DNA of 64,000 bases from positions 225,443 to 289,442 of the forward strand of contig NZ_QZVQ01000007.1 of assembly GCF_003660445.1 (NCBI RefSeq), given 5' to 3'. Shown piece by piece: positions 1-7,837 of the stretch. This stretch comes from Croceibacterium ferulae (GTDB taxonomy: Bacteria; Pseudomonadota; Alphaproteobacteria; Sphingomonadales; Sphingomonadaceae). Positions within the stretch are counted from its first letter, which is position 1. The number at the start of each line of letters is the position of its first letter. Position numbers and translations under genes: made by a program. The notes under the pieces are model-generated. The model was not told where the DNA came from. It searched no databases and was given only the letters and a program-made list of their open reading frames with translations.

Positions 1-338
1 ATGCGCCCGGCATCGTCGGTTTCGGAAAGGAAGGCGTCCATCCGCTCCAGCACCCGCTTGGCGACCGAGCCGATCTGGCCCATCCAGATAGGGCCGCCGA
101 AGATCAGGATGTCATGCGCCAGGATCTTCTCCCTCAGCGCCGGCCAGGCATCGCCGTCACCCTCGTCGGAGGTGACGCCGGGCTTCACATCGTGGTCGGC
201 AACGCGCAGCACCTCCGTCAGTTCGACGTCGTGCTGCCTGAAGGCATCGGCCAGCACGCCGATCATGCGGTCCGTGCTGCTGTCCTCCCCGGTGCTGGGT
301 TTCAGGGTGCAGTTGATGGCGATGGCAGTAAGGGCCAC
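1..338 (-). CDS. Flavodoxin-fold NADPH-dependent FMN reductase-like protein (3' end cut by window edge)
   Basis: The gene reads leftward out of the window and about 112 codons are visible. The start is a GTG at 336-338, preceded by GGGAG eight bases upstream. A later ATG would remove the first beta strand. The N-terminus (ALTAIAINCTLKPS) followed by ADAFRQHDVELTEVLR and then ILIFGGPIWMGQIGSVAKR matches the flavodoxin_2/FMN_red fold, where the GPIWMGQ loop lies close to FMN. Such proteins are cytoplasmic flavin reductases or quinone oxidoreductases, and the substrate cannot be inferred here. It lies just downstream of the ATP synthase F0 operon on the same strand. The operon's terminator hairpin ends at this start codon, so its Shine-Dalgarno sequence lies inside the stem. 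Confidence 0.72.
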   Translation of the reverse strand, partial: MALTAIAINCTLKPSTGEDSSTDRMIGVLADAFRQHDVELTEVLRVADHDVKPGVTSDEGDGDAWPALREKILAHDILIFGGPIWMGQIGSVAKRVLERMDAFLSETDDAGR

Positions 339-340
339 AA

Positions 341-374
341 GAAAACTCCCGCGCTGATAGATCAGCAGCGGGAG
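341..374 (-). terminator. Rho-independent terminator of the atp F0 operon
   Basis: Read on the minus strand, CTCCCGC + GCTGAT pairs with ATCAGC + GCGGGAG across a 2-base loop with one unpaired base, giving a 13-pair stem. TTTTCTT follows. This is a textbook intrinsic terminator placed about 40 bases after the atpF stop. Its 3' arm GGGAG doubles as the ribosome-binding site of the next gene. Confidence 0.8.
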
Positions 375-414
375 CGTTTCAGGGGCAGTCGCAGTTCCGA
401 ACACCTGCGAAAAG

Positions 415-987
415 TTAAAGCGCGGCGATCGCCTCGTCCACCAGCCGGCGGTCGGCGCCGGCATCGTGGCGCTGCGTGATCAGCTCCCGCGATGCGACGG
501 TCGCGGCACGGGCGGCGCGGTCGCGCAGCTCGTCCACGGCGGCGCGTTCGGCGGCGGCGATGCGGTCTTCCGCCATGCGCTCGCGCCGGGCGATCAGTTC
601 GGTCGTGTCGCTCTCCGCCTGCGTCAGCAGCGCATCCGCCTCGCGCCGCGCATTGGCGAGCATGTTGGCGGCGTCCTGCTCCGCACCGGCGATACGGCGG
701 GCATATTCGTCGCGCAGGGCTTCCGCCTCCGCGCGCAGCTTCTTGGCCTCGTCCAGCTGGGTGCGGATCGCGGCAATACGGCCGTCCAGCCCGCCGGCGA
801 TCTTGCGGTGCACCTTGGCGCCGAAGACCGCGATCAGGATCAGGATCAGCATCGCCAGCGAAACCCACTGGAAGGGCGCCAGGCCCAGCAGTTCGGGTTC
901 GACATGCACCACATTGCCATGCTGGGTGGTGGCGTGCAGCGCGGGGTCGGCCTCGCTGGTGGCGAAGACGTGGGGTGCGTTAGCCAT
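415..987 (-). CDS. atpF: ATP synthase F0 subunit b
   Basis: The 190-residue protein has one transmembrane helix at about residues 40-57 (WVSLAMLILILIAVFG). A long Ala/Glu/Arg-rich coiled coil runs from about 62 to 165, the usual layout of the peripheral stalk subunit. It links the F0 membrane part to F1. The start MANAPHVF overlaps the end of the preceding b' gene by 8 bases, which suggests translational coupling. It is the last gene of atpI-atpB-atpE-atpF'-atpF. The F1 genes are not here, which is normal in alphaproteobacteria, where F0 and F1 lie in separate operons. The longer open frame upstream of 987 runs antisense-like through the b' gene and was not used. Confidence 0.93.
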   Translation of the reverse strand: MANAPHVFATSEADPALHATTQHGNVVHVEPELLGLAPFQWVSLAMLILILIAVFGAKVHRKIAGGLDGRIAAIRTQLDEAKKLRAEAEALRDEYARRIAGAEQDAANMLANARREADALLTQAESDTTELIARRERMAEDRIAAAERAAVDELRDRAARAATVASRELITQRHDAGADRRLVDEAIAAL

Positions 988-1474
988 GGGCCAGAGCCTT
1001 TCTGACGGCATGATGCGCGGCATCGCCATCCACATCGATGCCGGCGATGCGTGCAACGATGCCCTGCGTCGCCTCGCTGGCGACCTGCTCGATCTCGGCC
1101 GCAGCGGCGGTGCGCGCGGCGTCGATGCGCTGCTCGGCCTGCGCCAGGCGGGCATCCAGACTGGTCTTGATACCGGCCAGACGCTGCTCGGCATCGCGCT
1201 TGGACTGGTCGCGCGCCTCGTTCACCAGCGCCTGCGCTGCTTCACGGTTCGCGGTTTCGCGGGTGCGCCAGGCTTCCTCGCGCGTGTCGGCTTCGTCCCG
1301 CGCGGCCTGGGCCACGGCAAGGTCGTCGCCGATGCGCCGGTCGCGGTCGGCCATGGTGTCCATCACGCGCGGCAGCATGCCGCGGCCGATGATGAAGAAT
1401 GCCAGGGCGAAGATCACCAGCAGCCAGAAGATCTGGCTGGAATAGGTGCCTGCGAGCTGTTCGATCTGGGGCAT
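980..1474 (-). CDS. atpF': ATP synthase F0 subunit b'
   Basis: This 164-residue paralogue of subunit b has an N-terminal membrane helix at about 13-33 (SQIFWLLVIFALAFFIIGRG). A charged coiled coil makes up the rest. The duplicated b/b' pair is characteristic of phototrophs and alphaproteobacteria, where b and b' form a heterodimeric peripheral stalk. The MPQIEQLAGTYSSQIFWL opening is typical of alphaproteobacterial b'. It sits between the c-ring gene atpE and atpF, 90 bases after atpE, and overlaps atpF. The gene is also called atpG or atpX in some genomes. Confidence 0.93.
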   Translation of the reverse strand: MPQIEQLAGTYSSQIFWLLVIFALAFFIIGRGMLPRVMDTMADRDRRIGDDLAVAQAARDEADTREEAWRTRETANREAAQALVNEARDQSKRDAEQRLAGIKTSLDARLAQAEQRIDAARTAAAAEIEQVASEATQGIVARIAGIDVDGDAAHHAVRKALAHG

Positions 1475-1564
1475 GGTTCGCCTAGCCGGGGAAAATCATC
1501 ATTTCGTCAGCCACCGTCCGGCGCCGCCACGCGGCACCGGACAGGCGGCATGATCGCGCAACGC

Positions 1565-1789
1565 TTACTGGAAGATCAGCAGCGCGGCGACGACGAAGGC
1601 CAGCAGGCCCAGCAGCTCGGCACCGGCGAAGCCGATGAACAGGCGACCCTGCTGCGCGTCGGCAGCACCCGGGTTGCGCAGCGCGCCTTCCAGGAACTTG
1701 GCGAACACATTGCCCACGCCGATGGAGGCGAGGCCGCAACCGATGGCAGCGAGACCGGCGCCGAGCAGCTTGGCGGCTTCAGGTTCCAT
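1565..1789 (-). CDS. atpE: ATP synthase F0 subunit c
   Basis: The 74-residue protein is a two-helix hairpin. Helix 1 is glycine/alanine rich (LLGAGLAAIGCGLASIGVG), the polar loop contains RNP (ALRNPGAADAQQGR), and helix 2 carries the proton-binding glutamate in GFAGAELLGLLAF. It forms the rotating c-ring in the inner membrane. Length and motifs are standard. The carboxylate lies in a plain AELLGL context, with no sign of the extra sodium-ligand residues seen in Na+-coupled c subunits, so proton coupling is expected. Confidence 0.96.
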   Translation of the reverse strand: MEPEAAKLLGAGLAAIGCGLASIGVGNVFAKFLEGALRNPGAADAQQGRLFIGFAGAELLGLLAFVVAALLIFQ

Positions 1790-1834
1790 GATAAAACTCC
1801 TTGCAGATTGAAAAGGTTGGGCAGATTGAACGGG

Positions 1835-2623
1835 TTAGTGAAGGTTTTCGGCGTCGTTGATATACAGCGACGTCAGCAGAGCGAAGACATAGGCCTGAAT
1901 GCCGGCCACCAGGATCTCCAGCGCGCAGATGCCGACCATCAGCGCCAGGCTGGGCAGCCCGATGAAGATGCCATAGCCGATTCCGGCGTTGCCGCCAGAG
2001 ATCACGAAGGACGACAGCACTTCCAGCAGCACGTGCCCGGCCATCATTGCCACGAACAGTCGCAGGCCCAGGCTGAACGGACGCACCATGAAGGAGATGA
2101 GCTCGATCGGGGCGATGATCGGCGCCATCCACCACGGAGTGCCGTGCGGCAGGAACAGGCTGAAGAAGTGCAGGCCGTGCTTGGCAAAGCCCACGATCAG
2201 CACGATGGAGAAGGACAGCACCGCCAGCACGCCGGTCACGGTGAAGTGGCTGGTGAAGGTGAACGGGTGCACGCCCACCACGCCCAGCGGCATCAGCCCC
2301 AGCATGTTGGCGAACAGGATGAACATGAACAGCGTGAAGATGTAGGGCACATATTTGCGCCCCGCCGGGCCGACGTTGGCCAGCAGCATGTCGTCGATGA
2401 AGCCGGTGAAGGTCTCCACCGCCATCTGCCAGCGGCCCGGCACCAGCGACCGCTTCATGCCACCCAGCATGAACAGCCACAGCACGACGGCGCTGATCGC
2501 CATCCACAGCGCACTGTTGGTGAAAGAAATGTTGTAGCCCGCCAGCTCCCAGTTCGCGGAGCCGAAGATCGGCTCGATCGTGAACTGGTGCATCGGATCG
2601 ACCTTGGCCGGTTCGGCTGCCAC
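1835..2623 (-). CDS. atpB: ATP synthase F0 subunit a
   Basis: This 262-residue multi-spanning membrane protein forms the proton channel. The essential arginine is visible at about residue 188 in PFSLGLRLFVAMMAGH, the signature of the family. Upstream hydrophobic segments include ALWMAISAVVLWLFML and YIFTLFMFILFANMLGL. It lies 45 bases before atpE and about 90 bases after atpI. Length agrees with alphaproteobacterial subunit a (about 250-260 residues). Confidence 0.96.
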   Translation of the reverse strand: MAAEPAKVDPMHQFTIEPIFGSANWELAGYNISFTNSALWMAISAVVLWLFMLGGMKRSLVPGRWQMAVETFTGFIDDMLLANVGPAGRKYVPYIFTLFMFILFANMLGLMPLGVVGVHPFTFTSHFTVTGVLAVLSFSIVLIVGFAKHGLHFFSLFLPHGTPWWMAPIIAPIELISFMVRPFSLGLRLFVAMMAGHVLLEVLSSFVISGGNAGIGYGIFIGLPSLALMVGICALEILVAGIQAYVFALLTSLYINDAENLH

Positions 2624-2714
2624 GTTAACGTCCTTCGTTCATTGCCGCCCTGCGAACGGGGCGTCGCCAAGAAAGTCGGCGCCGTTCCTGCACCCTTCGC
2701 GTATCGTCGCGGGT

Positions 2715-3032
2715 TCAGTCAGGGCGCCGGCTCGAAATCCGAATGATATTCCTGAAGGCCACCACTATCCCCAGGGACAGCATGATCAACAGGCCCCAAG
2801 GCCCGGTGCCGGCGAAGTGATCGATCACCCAGCCGATTACCAAGCCACCCAGGATCCCGCCGAGCAGTTCCGCCAGCACCCGGTTGCCAAGCTTGTAGGA
2901 AGCGTCGGCGCCGGTACCGCGCGGACGATTGCGCTCCTCTTCACGCTCCTGCGCGGCCTTAAGCCGCTGCCCGAGCGCGTCGATCCTCGCATCCCCCCCG
3001 TCAGGTTCCCGAGCGGACTGGTCGTCGTTCAT
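2715..3032 (-). CDS. atpI: AtpI-like ATP synthase assembly/accessory membrane protein
   Basis: This 105-residue protein starts at MNDDQSAREP. The N-terminal half is charged and probably helical (about residues 16-40). Two membrane helices follow at about 51-72 and 78-95 (LAELLGGILGGLVIGWVIDH and GLLIMLSLGIVVAFRNII). This is the AtpI / 'F0F1-ATPase subunit, Ca2+/Mg2+ transporter' family, which aids c-ring assembly. It is the first gene of the F0 operon. An in-frame upstream ATG at 3116 would add 28 residues without family similarity, so the shorter start was chosen. Confidence 0.85.
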   Translation of the reverse strand: MNDDQSAREPDGGDARIDALGQRLKAAQEREEERNRPRGTGADASYKLGNRVLAELLGGILGGLVIGWVIDHFAGTGPWGLLIMLSLGIVVAFRNIIRISSRRPD

Positions 3033-3141
3033 CACCGGTTCCCTTACCTGGGCAACGACGTGACAGACGGCCTGCCCGCCTGGGGCGCCGATCCCGTAGG
3101 CGGGCTGCACCCCCAAGTCAACACGCCGCCGGCCGTGATCC

Positions 3142-3882
3142 TTACCTTGCGATCAACCCCAGCGCCCGCAAGGAGACATGTCCTTCGCGCCCGATGATGA
3201 CATGGTCATGCAGCGCGATCCCCATGTGCTGCGCCACCGTGGCGATATGATTGGTCAGCTGGATATCGGCCTGGCTCGGCTTCGGATTGCCGCTGGGGTG
3301 ATTGTGCACCAGAATCAACGCCGCCGCGCCGATATTCGCCCCCTTCAGCACCACCTCGCGGGCATAGACCGCAGCCTCGTTCACCGTGCCGTCGCTGAAC
3401 AGATGATCGTCGATCAGCCCGTTGCGCGAATCCAGATACAGCACCCGCACGCGCTCCGTCGTCAGGTGCGCCATGTCGATGGAAAGGTAATCCACCAGCG
3501 CCTGCCAGTTGCCCAGCACCGGGCGCGCTTTCGCCTGACCCTTGGCCATCCGCCGGGCAGCGACCGCGGCAATGCGCAGCGCGCCGATGCCGCCCTCGCC
3601 CATGCCCTTCACCTGCCGCAGCAGCACGGGATCGGCATCCAGCACGGCGCCCAGGCTGCCGAAGCGGCGCAGCAGTTCCTTCGCCAGCGGCTTGGTATCG
3701 CCGCGCGGATTGGCGCCGAACAGCAGGAACTCGATCACCTCGTAATCCGCCAGCGCATCCGGCCCGCCGGTGATCAGCCGCTGGCGCAGCCGCGCACGGT
3801 GGCCCGCCGCGCCATCCACCCTGGCGGGCACGGCAGGCGTATCGTCCAGGGGCAGAAGCGGCGCGACCATCGCAAGACGCAT
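3142..3882 (-). CDS. radC: RadC-family JAB/MPN metalloprotein
   Basis: The 246-residue protein has an N-terminal helix-hairpin-helix-like part (VKGMGEGGIGALRIAAV, about 91-107) and a C-terminal JAMM domain. The zinc motif H193-x-H195 ... D206 lies within VHNHPSGNPKPSQAD. The family is widespread. Its cellular role is unsettled, and the old DNA-repair assignment is doubtful. It is divergent from ydbH, with only about 35 bases between start codons, so the two genes must share promoter space or overlap in their leaders. AAAGG lies just before the 3882 ATG. A second in-frame ATG at 3870 is possible. Confidence 0.88.
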   Translation of the reverse strand: MRLAMVAPLLPLDDTPAVPARVDGAAGHRARLRQRLITGGPDALADYEVIEFLLFGANPRGDTKPLAKELLRRFGSLGAVLDADPVLLRQVKGMGEGGIGALRIAAVAARRMAKGQAKARPVLGNWQALVDYLSIDMAHLTTERVRVLYLDSRNGLIDDHLFSDGTVNEAAVYAREVVLKGANIGAAALILVHNHPSGNPKPSQADIQLTNHIATVAQHMGIALHDHVIIGREGHVSLRALGLIAR

Positions 3883-3917
3883 TGCCTTTGCCGATGCTTG
3901 CTTGCAAGTGGACGCCG

Positions 3918-6900
3918 ATGGCCGACGATGTCGCATCCGATCCCGAGGCCGCCGCATCGCCGGAAGTGCCGCCACGCGGCCGCATTGGCTGCTGGGCGGC
4001 TGTCGCCATGCTCGTGTTCCTGCTGGGCAGCCTGCTGTTCCTATGGCTCAGCCGAGAGCGCATCGCCGGCGACATCATCACCGATCTGCTGGACGACAAC
4101 CGCATCCAGGCGACCTACCGCATCGAAAGCATCGGCCCGCGCCAGCAGGTGCTGGCCGATGTGGTGGTGGGCGACCCCGCCCGGCCCGATCTGACCGTCG
4201 AGCGGATCGTGGTCCGGATCGGCCCCCGCCTGGGTACGCCGGCGCTGGAATCGGTGCGGCTGATCCGCCCGCGCCTGTACGGCACTTACACGGATGGCCA
4301 GCTCAGCTTCGGTGCGCTCGACCCCCTTCTGTTCGAAGGCGAGCGGACCGGCCCCTTTACCCTGCCCGACCTGCGGCTGGCGGTGGAGGACGGGCGCGGC
4401 CTGCTGACCGGCAATGATGGCCGGCTGGGCATCAGCCTGGCCGGCAGCGGCTGGCTGCGCGATGGCTGGACGGGAGAGATCGCCGCGATCACCCCGCGAT
4501 GGGCGCAAGCCGGCTGCACGGCCACCGATGCCAGCCTGTATGGCCGCCTGTCGATCCGCAACGCTCGCCCGCACATCGCCGGGCCGCTGCGGCTCGGCCG
4601 GCTGGCCTGCCCCGATGCCGGGATCGCGCTCGCCGGCGTGACCGCCCCGCTGGACGTGACCGCGGAACAGGCGCTGGACGGGTTCAGCGGCCGCGCGCAA
4701 CTCGCCAGTGGCGCCACCACCCTGCCGCAGGTGACGGCGCGCGGCACGGAAGGCACGCTGCGCTTCACCTGGCGCAAGGATGCGCTGACCGCCGATTACC
4801 AGCTGACCGGCACGCAGGTGCAGGCCGGCGGGGTCGCGCTGGCGAGCCTGGCGCTGGAAGGTGCGCTGCGCACGCGTGGCGGGTTGCAGCGCGTCGAGCT
4901 GGAGGCGGATGCCAGCGCGGCCGGCATCGCGCTCGGCTCCGCGCCGGACCGCGCCCTCGCCGGCGCGCAGGCCGGCACGCGCAACACCCTGCTCTACCCC
5001 CTGCTGGGCCAGATGCGCCGCACCCTGGCGCGTGAGACGCCGGGCAGCACCCTGACGGGGAACCTGATCGCCCGCCGCGTGCCGGGGGCAGACGATGCCG
5101 GCGAGCCCACGCTCACTTTGCTGGTACCATCCGCCACCCTGCGGGGCGGCAGCGGGGACACGCTGCTGCGGGTGTCGCGCGTGCAGCTGGTCGATGGCGG
5201 GGGGCAGCCGCTGCGCTGGTCGGGCAACATGCTGACCGGGGGCGATCTGCCGCGCATCAATGCCCGGGTGGAACAGGCGCGCGATGGCGGGCTGGAACTG
5301 GTCGGCAGCATGGCCCCCTGGCGCGTGGGCGACAGCAGCCTGGCCGTGCCGCGCCTGACGCTGGCCCATGCCGGCGGTGGCAGCTGGCGCTTCGCGGGGG
5401 CCATCCAGGCCAGCGGCGCCCTGCCCGGCGGCAGCGCCCGCAATCTCCAGGTGCCGCTGGACGGCACATGGTCGCGCCGCGGCGGCCTGGCCATGTGGCG
5501 CGGCTGCACCGATCTGCGGTTCGATGCGCTGGCCTACGCCAATCTTGCGCTCGACCGGCGGCGCCTGACCCTGTGCCCGCCGCGCGGGGTGCCGATCCTG
5601 CGCCTGTCCCCCGGTGGCCGGCTGGCGGTGGCGGCGGGCGCACCGGCGCTGCAGCTGACCGGCCGGCTGGGGGAGACACCCATCGCCATCGACAGCGGCC
5701 CGGTCGGCTTCGCCTGGCCCGGCACGCTGACCGCGCGCGCCGTGACCGTGGCGCTCGGCCCGCGGGACACCGCCACCCGCTTCGTGCTGACCGGCCTGAC
5801 CGCGCAACTGGGGCAGGAGCTCGGCGGCACCTTTGCCGGCACCGATGTGCTGCTCAACGCGGTCCCGCTCGACATTCGGGACGGGGCCGGCACCTGGCGC
5901 TATGCGGGCGGGCAGCTGACGCTCGCCGATGGCAGCTTCCGGCTGGAGGATCGGGCGCCGGTCGACCGCTTCAACCCGCTGGTGGCGCGCGGTGCCACCC
6001 TGTCGCTGCTCGACAACCGCATCACCGCCGATGCGCTGCTGCGCGAACCTGCCAGCGACCGGGCGATCACCCGCGTGGCCATCGCGCACGACCTTGCCAC
6101 CGGCGCCGGCCGGGCCGACCTGGCGGTGGACCGGATCACCTTCGACAAGGGGCTGCAGCCGGTGACGCTGACCCCGCTGGCGCTGGGCGTGGTGGCCGAT
6201 GTGGCGGGCGACGTCACGGGCGACGGGCTGATCGAATGGAATGAAACCGGCGTCAGCAGCACCGGCACCTTCACCACCGACGATCTGGACCTCGCCGCCG
6301 CCTTCGGCCCGGTGACGGGCGCGTCCGGCACCATCGCTTTTGCCGATCTGCTGGGCCTGACCACCGCGCCGGACCAGGTGCTGCGCATCGCCACGGTCAA
6401 TCCGGGGATCGAGGTGGTCGACGGCGTGATCCGCTATGCCCTGCGGAACGGAGAAGCGTTGACGGTGCATGAGGGGCAGTGGCCATTCTTCGGCGGCCGG
6501 CTGGTCATGCAGCCGGTGACCATCAGGTTCGGCGTGCCGGAAGTGCGGCGCTACACCTTCGAGATCACCGGCCTGGATGCCGCACGCTTCGTGACCAATT
6601 TGGGCATGTCCAACCTGTCCGCCACCGGCACGTTCGACGGCACGATGCCGATCGTGTTCGACGCCGCCGGCAATGGCCAGCTGGCGGGCGGGCTGCTGGT
6701 GTCCAACGCGCCCGGTGGCAATGTCTCCTATGTCGGCGAACTGACATACGAGGACCTGTCGCCCATCGTGAACTTCGCCTTCGATTCGCTGCGCTCGCTC
6801 GATTACGAGAAGATGAGCATCCAGCTGGACGGCAGCCTGACGGGGGAGATCGTGACCCGGGTCAGCTTCGACGGGATCAGCCAGGGCGAAGGGGCGAGCA

Positions 6901-7130
6901 GCAACTTCATCATCCGCAAGCTCGCCAGCCTGCCTTTGCGCTTCATCGTCAATGTGCGCGCGCCGTTCCTGTCGCTGATCGGCTCGGTCCGATCGCTCTA
7001 CGACCCCACCGCCATCCGCGATCCCCGTACGCTGGGGCTGCTGCCCACGGATGGAAATTCACAATTCACCGACGGGATCGCACGTCCCGACCCGATTATT
7101 CAGCCTTCCGAAAGTGAGCCCGTGCCATGA
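3918..7130 (+). CDS. ydbH: YdbH-like AsmA-superfamily inter-membrane lipid transport protein
   Basis: The protein is about 1070 residues long with a single N-terminal membrane anchor (about 24-45, GCWAAVAMLVFLLGSLLFLWL). A long beta-rich, Gly/Leu/Ala-repetitive body follows. The C-terminal part, with VNFAFDSLRSLDYEKMSIQL and GSLTGEIVTRVSFDGISQG, matches YdbH/AsmA-type C-termini. In E. coli, YdbH forms a periplasm-spanning bridge with the lipoprotein YnbE and supports phospholipid traffic to the outer membrane; YdbL modulates it. All three genes occur here in order with 4-base and 1-base junctions, which strongly supports the call. An alternative TTG/ATG start lies 24-36 bases upstream; MADDVASD was chosen as the first plausible ATG. 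Confidence 0.85.
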   Translation: MADDVASDPEAAASPEVPPRGRIGCWAAVAMLVFLLGSLLFLWLSRERIAGDIITDLLDDNRIQATYRIESIGPRQQVLADVVVGDPARPDLTVERIVVRIGPRLGTPALESVRLIRPRLYGTYTDGQLSFGALDPLLFEGERTGPFTLPDLRLAVEDGRGLLTGNDGRLGISLAGSGWLRDGWTGEIAAITPRWAQAGCTATDASLYGRLSIRNARPHIAGPLRLGRLACPDAGIALAGVTAPLDVTAEQALDGFSGRAQLASGATTLPQVTARGTEGTLRFTWRKDALTADYQLTGTQVQAGGVALASLALEGALRTRGGLQRVELEADASAAGIALGSAPDRALAGAQAGTRNTLLYPLLGQMRRTLARETPGSTLTGNLIARRVPGADDAGEPTLTLLVPSATLRGGSGDTLLRVSRVQLVDGGGQPLRWSGNMLTGGDLPRINARVEQARDGGLELVGSMAPWRVGDSSLAVPRLTLAHAGGGSWRFAGAIQASGALPGGSARNLQVPLDGTWSRRGGLAMWRGCTDLRFDALAYANLALDRRRLTLCPPRGVPILRLSPGGRLAVAAGAPALQLTGRLGETPIAIDSGPVGFAWPGTLTARAVTVALGPRDTATRFVLTGLTAQLGQELGGTFAGTDVLLNAVPLDIRDGAGTWRYAGGQLTLADGSFRLEDRAPVDRFNPLVARGATLSLLDNRITADALLREPASDRAITRVAIAHDLATGAGRADLAVDRITFDKGLQPVTLTPLALGVVADVAGDVTGDGLIEWNETGVSSTGTFTTDDLDLAAAFGPVTGASGTIAFADLLGLTTAPDQVLRIATVNPGIEVVDGVIRYALRNGEALTVHEGQWPFFGGRLVMQPVTIRFGVPEVRRYTFEITGLDAARFVTNLGMSNLSATGTFDGTMPIVFDAAGNGQLAGGLLVSNAPGGNVSYVGELTYEDLSPIVNFAFDSLRSLDYEKMSIQLDGSLTGEIVTRVSFDGISQGEGASSNFIIRKLASLPLRFIVNVRAPFLSLIGSVRSLYDPTAIRDPRTLGLLPTDGNSQFTDGIARPDPIIQPSESEPVP

Positions 7131-7366
7131 CGCTGCTTGAATTGACCTGCCGGCGCCCGCATCTACCTGCCAACAAGACGTGGCACAGACCTGCGCGATG
7201 CTGGCCGGTTGCCCCGCTTGCGATGCTGCTGGCCGGCTGCATCACGGTCAACGCACCAGAGGAGCCGATCGTGATCGAGCTGAACATCAACATCAAACAG
7301 GAAGTGATCTATCGCCTGGCGGCAGATGCCGGCACCGCGATCGATCAGAACGCAGAGATATTCTGA
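7127..7366 (+). CDS. ynbE: YnbE-like outer-membrane lipoprotein
   Basis: The 79 residues contain a lipobox LLAGC with the lipidated Cys near residue 37. The short mature part (about 42 residues) has ITVNAPEEPIVIELNINIKQ and ends in QNAEIF. This is the pattern of YnbE, the outer-membrane partner of YdbH: a short beta-strand peptide thought to pair with the end of the YdbH groove. The ATG overlaps the ydbH stop (ATGA). The n-region before the hydrophobic stretch is unusually long (about 25 residues), so a downstream start might be used. Confidence 0.82.
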   Translation: MTLLELTCRRPHLPANKTWHRPARCWPVAPLAMLLAGCITVNAPEEPIVIELNINIKQEVIYRLAADAGTAIDQNAEIF

Positions 7367-7749
7367 TGACCCGCATCCGTCCTACCCTGTTCACCCTGGC
7401 CGCACTTGCCGGCCTGGCCCTGGCCGCCCCGGCCAGTGCGCAGCGCGACCCGGCCTACGAGGCTGCCCGTTCCGCAGGCACCGTGGGCGAGCGGACGGAT
7501 GGTTACCTGGCCGCGATCGGCGGCGATGGGGCGTTGCGCAAGATGGTGGACGACATCAACATCCGCCGCCGCGCCATCTATGCCCGCCGCGCGCAGGCCG
7601 AAGGTGCCACGATGGAGGAATACAGCTTCACCGCAGGCTGCATCGCCATCGGCCGGACCCGACCCGGCGAAAAGTACCAGGCACCCGACGGCAGCTGGCA
7701 GACCCGCGGCAATGGCGCGCCCCAGCGCGACCCCCGCTGCCCCGGCTGA
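7366..7749 (+). CDS. ydbL: YdbL family periplasmic protein (DUF1318)
   Basis: This 127-residue protein has a Sec signal peptide (LFTLAALAGLALAAPASAQR, cleavage near residue 22). A DUF1318-like domain follows: RSAGTVGERTDGYLAAI, then DDINIRRRAIYARRAQAEG. YdbL works with YdbH and YnbE in the periplasm. The start overlaps the ynbE stop by one base (TGATG). The tail after residue 90 (IAIGRTRPGEKYQAPDGSW) is a surface-like extension. The 88 bases that follow, up to the convergent gene, contain a 12-base direct repeat (ATGACGGCGCG-type, near 7769 and 7783) and nothing else I can name. Confidence 0.83.
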   Translation: MTRIRPTLFTLAALAGLALAAPASAQRDPAYEAARSAGTVGERTDGYLAAIGGDGALRKMVDDINIRRRAIYARRAQAEGATMEEYSFTAGCIAIGRTRPGEKYQAPDGSWQTRGNGAPQRDPRCPG

Positions 7750-7837
7750 GTCGGCCGTCCAGACCAATGACGGCGCGCAATGACGGCGCGAACGGCCAGG
7801 GCTGCGAGCACCACGCCCGCCGCCCCGCACCGCCGCC

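Noticed and set aside
476..2746. A long plus-strand open frame across the atp F0 genes
   Set aside because: It crosses five well-defined ATP synthase genes on the other strand and shows no protein family.
415..3116. Missing F1 ATP synthase genes as a possible deletion
   Set aside because: Separate F0 and F1 operons are normal in alphaproteobacteria, and the F0 set here is complete with its own terminator.
4041..6470. A long minus-strand open frame opposite ydbH
   Set aside because: The translation is Gln/Arg/Ala-rich with no motif, whereas the plus-strand product has an anchor, family C-terminus and coupled partners.
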